Source of the DNA: Parelaphostrongylus tenuis
Taxonomy: Eukaryota > Nematoda > Chromadorea > Rhabditida > Metastrongylidae
Direction of reading: 5' to 3'
Length of the DNA: 64,000 nt
Assembly (NCBI GenBank): GCA_019055375.1
Contig: JAHQIW010001193.1
Coordinates: 248,001 to 312,000, forward strand
This document shows positions 1 through 10,800 of this stretch, in pieces. The notes under the pieces were generated by a model. That model made no database searches. It was not told the origin of the DNA and saw nothing but the letters and a program-made list of their open reading frames with translations. Position numbers and translations under genes: made by a program. The stretch's first letter is position 1. Each line of letters begins with the position of its first letter.

Positions 1-1857
1 TTCCGCTACAAACTGTGTAAATCGATTCTGGCTTGCAGCTTTGATGAATTTCAATATTTCATAACGATTGCTGTACTAGCATTAAAAACACATAAATTCG
101 ACAAATATAGGCACCTTGGTGCTTTAGCCACTTCCACCAATGGAATATAACTTTTATTTTTTTTAGAACCGAGTTAGCCTTGCACTAAACTTTCCATTAA
201 TATGTTTTTCAAAGTTATTATTTCCTAACAATTCTAATGTTTATAATTTGTGACGTTTTTTGCTGCACTACTGGACCGAGTCTTACCGTACGTGGCTTAG
301 ACGATTCACTTCAATTCATTCGTTGACGAACATCTGTTGTCTCGTTGATTGTTGTTTTCATAACTCTTATAGCGTCTTCTGTAGTATATTCACTTCCTTG
401 CTTACTCAAAACCGTCTTTGATTGTTGAATTAAAAACTTTCCTATCGTTGAGGATATGCTTTTTCTTGCATTCTTCAACGTCGTTCATTTGGTTGACATT
501 TCCCTCTTCATTTACCCCTGAGACTCTCAAAGACGTCATCGTCCGAGCTTTTCCTAATTGAGTTTTCGTAGAGGGATTCACATGAAAACTTGTTTAACTA
601 CGATATAAAAAAGAATAACACACTGCGTCAAGGGTAAACAGAGGTATTTATGGCTAAATAAAAGAAATTACGCTATTAAGGTTAAGATTTTGATCACAAT
701 TTTATTGACAGTGTAAGTACACTAAAAACCGAAAGTTTACGGACTTACAAGCAGTTAATTTATAGTTCAATAGATCAATTGGAATAGTTTTTCTCGAAAA
801 AAGTGATTTACGACAACCAATGGATGCGAGATTGTTGTACATTCCCTTTTTCTGTCGTAATACAATTTTAGGGCGAAGATGGAACATCAGCTTTTTCCTG
901 TTGTCGTTTCTATCTCAGTCGATGCTCCTTTCTTTTCTGAATTACTTGCAATCAATCATTTTAGCTATCTTTTTTGGCTCATTCGCTGTCTGTTTCTTCG
1001 CTTGTATCATGACGTTTTCACAACGCTGGAATAGAATCCAACAACCAATCACGACGTTTCTGCTTCAAACTCCAATCTTGTCATAGTCACTATCGTTTTG
1101 AAGAAATTGTTAATACTCAATTGAATTCGAAAAGTCACATAACTTTCTGATAACAGAGCACTTTGACACCATGTCGGCTCCCCACATTTATTTTAAAATA
1201 GTTCTGGATAAAGAATAAGGCGATTGACTTTGACGATTGCATGGGGATATCACGAGTTCTCGACTCCATTGAGCCATCGTAGAAGTTTTTAAAATCGTAT
1301 TCGTTCAGTAGGATGGCTTTTGAAAGTAAAGTTCCAATCCTCTCAGACAAGAGTGGTACCGAATTTCCGAGCTTGGAAGAATGGGATGTTTGGACAGTAG
1401 GTACAATACAACGATTTCATGTGTACCCCTGGGCACCTTTTTTAATCACTGCGCTACACACACATTCTTCGAAATGACACCTTCTAAAATCGTCAATATT
1501 ATGAACAAGTGCATAACCCTTCTGTTCGAAAATCATGTGAAAAAATGTAGGGAAATCTGTGTTATAAGACTTACCGATATTACTAAGTAGCACATAGAGT
1601 CCTTTGATTGTTCGACACCGTCTCTGTCATTTTATGAATTCGTTAACGTGATAATTTTTTTAGCAGAATAGCTAAGTATAAATTCCACTTCATATCCAAG
1701 CTGTCACTTTTCTAAGTGTCGATACTTTTTATTGTGAAGGAAACTTCATTTTTTTTGTGTAATCTATCAATTCTACAAAGCTTCGTCTTTCCCTTGTTTT
1801 GATTGACTCTCACTACTTCTCCTATTATTTCAACTGCTTTTTCAAGCTATCGAATGA
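1..1857. other. 5' flank of the EGF gene, no supported gene
   Basis: I see no convincing gene in this stretch. A minus-strand open stretch at 1137-1380 (reading SERIGTLLSKAILLNEYDF...) has a possible acceptor on its upstream side (CATTCTTCCAAG) and plausible amino-acid use, so it might be an exon of a minus-strand gene extending leftwards, but no family is recognisable and no clear donor follows. The rest is AT-rich without obvious repeats. The promoter of the plus-strand gene starting at 1876 presumably lies here, but trans-splicing would remove the 5' outron, so no transcription start can be read. Confidence 0.3.
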
Positions 1858-1868
1858 TTTTTTGCAGA
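1858..1868 (+). promoter_or_regulatory. Probable spliced-leader trans-splice acceptor
   Basis: The T-run ending in TTTTTTGCAG is followed after eight bases by the start codon at 1876. In nematodes an acceptor this close to the ATG, with no upstream exon needed, is the usual signature of spliced-leader addition. The spliced leader itself is not seen in the window. Confidence 0.6.
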
Positions 1869-1875
1869 TTAAACG

Positions 1876-4800
1876 ATGAGAGCTCTCATTGTTTCGATTG
1901 TCGCTTTCACGGTATGCATTTTGGCGGAACGGCCGAAGTTGAAAGACAGTACTGGGGCGCTTTTGGTGAAGATCAGGTAAAAGTCCCATAAGCGTAACTC
2001 AAGCCAAAAATTGCAAAGAATAACTGGAGCGGTTAATATCTATTCATCATTATATCGAGAACAGTTGTTAGTTATGCCACCTAAAATCTTCTGCCCTGCT
2101 CTAGTGTTACGTAACAAGAGATATGGAGAAGACCATGACTACCTCGATTATGAGGTGCTTGAGGGGTTGTTGAGGTACACGAAATTGTCTACAGAGCAGA
2201 GAGAAAGACATTTGAGCGCGAACTAAAAGCTACTAAGCTTTTGCATCGGATATGGATTAATTCGAGGTCAAACTCCTTCGCACCTCAATTTGATTGCCTC
2301 GGATTTGTATTTCATGCTAATGAAGCGCTTTTCATGGATCCGTTGTGGGTCGGTGTGCTTGAGTGTATAGAGATTGTATCAGGCGTGTCGATTTGGTCAA
2401 AGGCTTCGTATAATGCAGCTGTGAATTATATTACAGAGTACTGCGAATCACTATCATTGAATGAGTCTACACTGAAGCAAATTTGTCAATTCACATAAAT
2501 GCACAACTGCCAAGCAACAGAGTCTGGCGAGCTTACCAAGACTGCCCTTTTTCGCCTAAACAATTTCGACAACGAACATCATCACACGGCAAATGCATTA
2601 TCGTTGGCATTATGCGAGCAAACGAAATCCATTGGGAGATCTCACAAAGGATTACATCACATAGTGAAGAAAGGAGGCTTTGTCCGTTTCTGCTGCAATC
2701 ACTGGATTTTTAATGAAGTGACAAGTGGCATCAGTGATAAATTAGCATTAGCATAACAGCTGAGGTGCATCCCATGCTATGCAAGCGAGGGAGGAAATTT
2801 GGACGGAGTCCATTCCAACCAATGGAAATCCCTTAGTTTGATCTTTTTACTGTAGAAAATTTTCTCCTGCCCTTTACTCAATAGTCAGCTTAATCAACAC
2901 AAGTATTCTGTCAGATGTGACCCATTGAAAGCTGTTCTGTGCACTCAATAAATCACGAAAAAATTCTTTTTTTTGACGGACTCTTTGGCTGGTTATCTCA
3001 ATGACAGCTGACTTTCATTTCTTTACCAATCGCTGCTATAATTTATGGACATCACGTGGTGTGGTCTGATATAAAAAAATATCAAAACAGACACAGCACT
3101 GGTTGCAAAAGACTTCTAAATGCTGACGGTCATGTGATAGGTCGAGTATAGTAACATGTTGTATCTTGTAGCATACATGCCATCCTTTTGGAGCGGCAAT
3201 CAAAGTCTCTTTCATAACTATGTCATATCCTCGTTCACTCAAAGTCTTTCAAATGTAATTACTGTTTTTCTTCTTTAAGCAAAACACGAGGTGTTATAAT
3301 AAAATTTATTCACAGCTGACGTTTCGGCAGTTCGCCTTCTTCAGAGCCTGGAAAGGTCAAATTGTCCGCAATCCAATAAGCCAAACACCTCCAATACTCT
3401 TTTAGAAAAAATCACCAGACCTAGATTTCAATCGCATCAAGCACAAAATCAACCCTCAACATACTCACCGCTTTCTATATGTGTTCCACTGAATGATTCA
3501 AGTGGAGACAACCGCAAGGAGATCACATAGGCTCGTAATGCACCTTACACATCAAAATAACAGTCTTATATACTGACTAAAATCACGTGTGATAACAAGG
3601 CATTCCTCCCTGCGGTTCATAGTTGGATTGGTGGTATTAATCCAAAGTGCTTCAAGAAGTTTTCGCGCTGATGTTTTTTGTTCCTGCGCAAGGATGGTGA
3701 CTTCAATCTCAAAATCAGCTCCGTCGTGTTTCTGTTCTCTATGCGTCTTCAAATGTCGAAAATCGTGTGTAATCGAATAACCACCAAGTCCGTAGCCGGA
3801 AATTTGACTTTGTGTTACCCTAAAGTAATGTAGATTTAACCATGGGACGCCACATGTTAGGGTGGCTGAATGCAGATTACATTTAATAATTTATAGACTT
3901 CATGCAGAACCCACATAGCAATAGCCAGAGTAATCTATAAGCATCGTTGACATAATGTCCCATCTTTAGCACCCTCATGACGAGGGACACCCATATATGT
4001 GTGATGACGTTGCGGGACTGTTCAGTATGGCACCTATAGGCGTCATGGTTTCTTCTCGTGATTTATTTTGCTGAATAGAAGTTTCCTCCTCGAACTTGTT
4101 CCTATTAAAGCCGCAGATGATGTGGCGAACGTCGTTCTTGTGAGGAGGATCTCAGTAATTTCTGATTTTCGACGAGAAATCATTGCTGTTGAAGGGACTG
4201 TGCGACCGAGAAAGAATAAGCACAGGAATGCTTCTGCCTCCGTGAACTGACATAGCATCCAGTGTTCAGCATTATTCCTGACAGCCAATTGTTCAACCGT
4301 TTCGATGACTTTTTGGCTTCGCTTGTAACGAGACAATTTTTGAAACTACAAGGTAAACATCGTCATATCCCTCGCATATGTTAATTAACCTCGTCAAATG
4401 CTGACAGCAGAATAATCACATGGTTGCGAGTGCTTTTTCTTTAACGTGTAATATATGCACCAAGGAGTTGGTGAAGAAAACAATATGGAACATACAATGG
4501 ATAAGAGAGGCGTAGATTTTTTCCGCAAGAAGGGAGATAATAACCGTTATATAGAGCGAAATTAACAACAAAAGGGCTTCTGCATAAAAATTACTGACAT
4601 AGCCGAGATGCATTTATGGGTGTCATGGTGAGCGCAGTGATAAATTAGGCCTCATAGCCAGAGTATCGAGCAATACACTGTCTATCTTGGTCTGCAGGGG
4701 TTTAGCGATAGTCCACTATTGCAGATACATCATGTTCAAGAATAATTTTTCCATGAAGTTGAATTTTCGTCCGAGAACATTCCGTTCTCTTAAGCGAACC

Positions 4801-7800
4801 TCATCTTGTGGTTGTTCCAGTGACATTCCCGTTGGTTCTTGTGGTTCGGATTCGTATTTCGGACTGGGTATGATGAACGGCAGTTTGGAAGAGTGCGACA
4901 GATGGCAACTTACTGATCCAGCAGCAATGCTAGAATATGAGGAGTATAAATGCAAGCATTTGCGAGGTGAGCATATCTATGTTTTTATCCTGTTTACTTC
5001 GATTCCGTCGTCAATTTGCAAAAACAGCGAAGTGTTCTGGTTGAAAATCTCGTTTAGTTATAGAGTGGAATGAAACTTAAAGGGTATTTTTATGATAAAT
5101 CCATATTAATACAGTTATTTGTTTGCTTAGCAAGTCAAAGTATGCTTTATTCGTATTCTGCTTTGGAAATAATTAGTAGAGTCGCACAGTCATCTGCAGT
5201 GATTTATAATATTTGAAAAAAAGCGATATAAAGTCGTCGACTTAAGACTTTCTCTACCTTTGTTGACATTGTTTTCCTGCCAATTTCATGTTGAGTTACA
5301 TTGTAAGCTAGCAAAGAACTTTTTTCTTAAGAAATTTTTTTCAAGCATCCTCAGGAGATAGAAAATTCTCAGGGAGAGCACAAAGTTTATTTTGTAAATC
5401 TCATTGAGAATCCTCTTCATAATCAAGCAAATGAAGTGTCTAATGTTATGTCATGAGGTATTATTATTCGTTTATTCATCTCACTCGCATTAGATTGAAA
5501 AGCAGATAGGAACAATGTCACTTGAAAGTACTTTAGGTGCCAAAAAATTTTTTCATTCTTCTTTTCTTTACAGCAGAAAATTTCTTAAGCCTGTAGAATC
5601 TTGCCCAGGAAGGTGATGTTCCGTGATTGCGGTGTCTGTATGGGTGTCAAATGGAGGTAATACTCGAACAGATTTACGTGTATCTTTCAATCAACAGGGA
5701 AAAAGGCCTTCCATAACTTTTCCATGGCTTGAAGTCACGAAAGCTCACTTGCTGGAAAATCACCTCAGTACAAAGAAAACGGCAATGTTCGTTAAATTAG
5801 TTTCCAATAGATAGTCACATCTTGACAAAAACTCTTGTATGTTGCAATGTAACATTGAGCAAAAGCGCCGGGATTAGAGCTAATTCATGGGATTGACAAA
5901 GATGTGCGAAGGAGACCGTTCTTTGGCAAGTGTTCAGTCACCATATTCGTTGGAAATTCGAGCGCTTGTAGATTTCTTTTGAGAATTAAAAGTAGCGAAG
6001 AGGAATGTACTATTATTGGGACACATTGCAGCCCACTTGGCGGCTGTCCCGTTACAAATCAAATTCTGTTGTCGCTCATCGTAATTGCAACTCAGGGAGA
6101 TAAATGAGTGAAGGCAAAGGTGTCTATGTGTGTGAATTTCGCTCGCTGAAAACTTCAACTTAGTTCGAAGTTGAGGGAGCAGATGGCTCAGTCTGAGATG
6201 GGCCCTCAGCTTCAGCTTGTTTTACCATTTGATTCTGTTTTATATAAAATACACAAGTGAGTTGAGGTGCGACAAGCTCACTATTATCTGGCCAGAATTT
6301 ATATAATACTTAATACTGTGGCGTAGAAGAGTTCGACATTATTATTTTCAAAAATTTGTTGAAAGTGTCCAGCAGAAAGAAATGCCAAACATTGGCGGTG
6401 ATCAATTTTATTGAGTGATAAGCCATGCTTTCACTTTTTGAGCATCGTTCCAGGTGATTAAATGCATATCTGGCCTTCACAATAAATTGCGGTGGCCTGC
6501 CGATCTATCAAGTCAGTGCTCGTATCCTCCAGAGTAACCTTATGCTAATTTGCAAACTCCGGAGAGGTGGAAAGCTTGGTGAATCTTGGATGTATTATAT
6601 AAGGAACGATCATGTGTGCGTGTACGTCACAGAACACCCCTACCACTGTGGCAACTACTCCTTTTAGACACCTTACACCTTACAACACCTTACATTTGAC
6701 CATTTTTATAAACTTCACACAAAACAGTATATTGTCTACGTATAGCAGATCTTGAGCCTACCGTAAGGTCTATTATGGCACTTATGCAGTACTTGACATT
6801 TGTTGCAGCCTCATCGGTAGCACAGTGCCATCAGAAATATATTTTATTTCATTTTATATAAGCCGTCATCACAAGTTATTATGTGGATTCCAATTTGACG
6901 ATAATTGAATAGTTTCCTTGCATTCATCCTCCACAAAGATCTTCGAATATCTCAATTGTTGCTTTCGATGCTGCTTAAAAATTTCATCAGTTCATGAATG
7001 TCTTAGAGTGCTGATGGAGACGACTTTCCTTGCGATCCTAGAGGTAGACAATGAGGACGTTCGTTCATTAGTTGCAAGAGTGTGTTAGTGGAAAAATCGA
7101 ATTAGCGCCTTGCTTATCCTTATCCTAACACAACATCACTATCCACTATGCTAACCCCGCTCCTTAGGAATATTCTTTAAGCTAATACAAAGGAAAACGC
7201 AAAGCAAGTTTTTTTCCCCTCATAGTAACAATAGTGAGATAACAACGAAACTTGATCGAAGTGTCGAATATGTTTACTTTATCTGTGACTTTTTCTGTTC
7301 GTTTTGTTGACAGTGTTAGCGGTGTGAAGCACGCTGACTTGATTGTTTAATGCAGTCATTCTTCGGTCTAAATGAATTCTACTGGTAAAAATCGTCTTTA
7401 GTTATAGCCAAAAAATTATAAAAGAAACAAACCATTGAGAAGGATGAGATTTATGTTGTCGGTGCCTCCAAAAGAGTCCAAGTTGTTCTTGTCACAGACA
7501 GATGTCATCGGAACAGACTTGATGATTGTCAGTTTTCAAAAACGAAAGAAAAAAACCGCTATCGTCATCCGACTGAATATCAGATCCCTGAGCAGGACAT
7601 CACATCATGAGTAAATTTTTGGGCGAACTTTTTTCATGGCGTATACAGCCTAAGAAAACGATAGAAGTCGCAATCTAAAGATTTATTTATTGGATTGCAA
7701 ACTCACCCTTCTCTTCTTCATGTTATTCCAAAAATACGCGGTAGTTCTTTTGAAGTAGGTGTAAAAGTTATCAATTTTAGCACCATTATGGACGAGCAGG

Positions 7801-10800
7801 ACGTTATCAACCTTCATTTCCACGTTGTAGTTTGAGAATTTGCACTGTCATCATTATTACATGCTTTCGGAGCTTATTATGTTCGTGGTTTGTCATCGAA
7901 GTTTATCCCATAATGTTCTATTCCATGTGAGTGAAGATATTTGTACATTGCAATACAATGTGCACTGAAAGTTCATCAGGCCTACCTAGCATAACATGCC
8001 ATGCTATATACTCATCTGGCTCGAGTAAGCTAGTAGACTACAAAGGGCGCTGCCCCTGGAGTTGTTATGGCGGTGGCTCTTCAGGATTTTCTTGAGTCAG
8101 CGATATGTTAGTTGAAAGGAGAATAATTGAAGGTCATGCCTTCTTCACTTTTGCGCCCTATTCAACTATGAGTTGTTATGTTGCTCTTACTCTGTAACAT
8201 TGGATGGTAGAGAATTAACTTGTTTTCGTTCAAAAAATGACTAAATCAAGCTGAATTAACTTTGCCCTGGAAAAGGTGATTGCGGGTTCGAGTGCCGCCT
8301 GACGTGGTCGCTAAGCTGAATTATCTGCGTATTGAATGGGCGACGCTGATAGAAATTGTTCCATTTCCAGTGCATGCTAGGATGGAGGGCAGCAAGTGTG
8401 TCTGCGAACCGAAGTGGAAAGGTCCCATTTGCAACGAGTTTGAGGGATGCCCTGACGGTCATGCTCTTCACGGAAAAGTGTGAGTTGAGAGTCCACTTAT
8501 TCACTTAGATGCATCAAAATTGGTTTCTAAGATCTTTTGTGTGCCGACTTGTAGTTGTGGAAGAGGATAAGATATTACCAGTCGTAAAAATATCTATGGT
8601 CTCGGAAATGTATGAAACCATCTGTTTTCCAGGAAGTAGTCAGTAAGGGTTTACTTGTGATGCGTAATCATATCACATCAGTTTCTCGTGAGCAACATAT
8701 GATTTTGGAAATTGTGAAGTAATCGTAGATGAAAATGACAAGAAAAAAAAGTAGATGATGGAAGGGATCGACATTTTTGTTTCATTCAATCGAAATGTGA
8801 TCTTGAATCTCTCAGAGGTTAATTTTAACGCAGGTAAATGATATGTTTAGCTGCACAGCCAACGTATGTCAACACGGCGGCACTCTTGCTGTTGGCAAGA
8901 AAGAAATTGAATGTATCTGTGAGGTATGTAGGGGGCCTTTCTTTTCATTACTTCACGATTTATTTGTTACATCATGTGTAATTGCTGCTTGTACTCGATC
9001 GTCTGCCTTGCCTAAAATGCCCATTTCTGAAGAATTTAATGACTTGTGAAATTGGGCGAAATTTTTTATATAGAGAAGAAGTGATAACAACTTTCAACTT
9101 GCCTTCTATCTTTAGAATTCTGGCAGAACTTTATAGTCTTTTCAGAACTCAAAACCTTACTAATTAATTAGCACTAATCGGTCTAGATGATGTAACACGC
9201 ATAATCATCCGCTGAATCTCGCTTCCTCAAGTCCTAGAAACCAATCAGTTATTCTACAATACTGTTACATCTTTGAAATATGTACACATATGCTGTAACT
9301 TGAAAAAGACATGAGCATGTGATATTTATAATTTCTAATGTTTTGACAGAATTTTTCGCAGTGGTACGATGTTTTCAATATACCTAAGAGAAATAAGTGG
9401 TGAGCATAAATACGATTTCGGACGGGGGTCGGACCCGTTTATAGCGAAATCACATACCCGACCAAACCTGTTACGTTGGTGGCTGATAGCTATCATAGAG
9501 GTATTGAAAATGAGTGGTGGTTCAAATGTGCCTCGGTAGTGTAAGGGTAGTAACATGCGTCCCCGGTATGGATGAAACGCGGGTTCGACTTCCGTCTGAG
9601 GCCGTATTTTTTCTCAACGCCTAAATCTCTAAGGTGTATTGAAAGATATGAGCGTAAAAAGGATCGTTTGGATACCATTTACCAATGAGGAGTAGCTACC
9701 ACTAACAATAATCGGAACTTGTTAGACGTAGTTTTGCGTTTTGCTACCAACAAGCAGCTGTTATTGGTCTATCATATTATAGGTTCCTTGGGATGGTCGT
9801 TATTGTGAGAGGCTTGCTTGCTGGAGGAAGACTAAATTTGGTCCGTTTCCTAATAATTTTTGAGAGAATGAGGATTTTACAACTTTTTTTTTCATTTGAT
9901 AAGTTATTCGTGTAGCTCATTAATATTTTGTGATGGTGGATTAACGTCATCTGACGGATTGTAAAGTATTCTCGCTTAAGGTCAAGACAGACGTTTCCGT
10001 AACCAGGTTGATCATTGCGTGTGCAGTGCGTATTTCGAAGGTGAAAACTGTGACAAGATCGTTGCCTGCATGAATGAGGGAGAATTAAAGGATCAAAGGT
10101 GATTATCATCTTTATGTCATTTGAGCGCGAGTAACTGAGACTCGACCTATTCCGTCCGATCATTGCATCGTTTGCTTCAGTGAGATAACTTGTTCAACCA
10201 ATTAGTTCTTTCGAGGTTTCCTTTATTTGGAAAGCTGACTTCTTTAAGAGATTTGATATTTGCCAAACAGTAGCTTCTATTAATTAATCCTACAATTGTT
10301 CTAGAAGAAAAAAAATGTTTGTTAGATATCCTATAATTGTATCCTCAAGATGAGCAGTTTAGAAATTTGATGATATAGACGGTTTTGAAAAACGTTGGAA
10401 AGAGATTTGAACTTTTTTTTTGCTTATACTTCTTATTCCTCTTTCTCCTTCTCTTCCTCTCTTTGTTTTTCTGTCCAGCTTATTGATCGTGGCATCGTTT
10501 TTTCTTCCTAAAGTTTCACATAAGATTTTTATTCTCAGTATTCTAGTAATGACTGATATTCATCTGAATTTGAAGCCTTCAAATATATGATCTGGATATC
10601 TGTTCAGTTGGTGGATGTTAAGAATCTCATGTCATATTTCACTGTTTTTTTAATGAGCAGATACGAGGTTGTTACTAACAAGACTTATACAATTTTGGCT
10701 AGCTATGGAATGTTCCGTTTTATTTTGACAAGTAGCAAATAGTCATTCCAAAAGAAGAGTCGCTCTCTTTTGAGAGACACTTTTATTCTTTACGTGATCG

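Noticed and set aside
9538..9602. Functional tRNA gene
   Set aside because: Arm pairing is weak, and the same sequence recurs at 20.25 and 45.5 kb with decay, so it is a tRNA-derived repeat.
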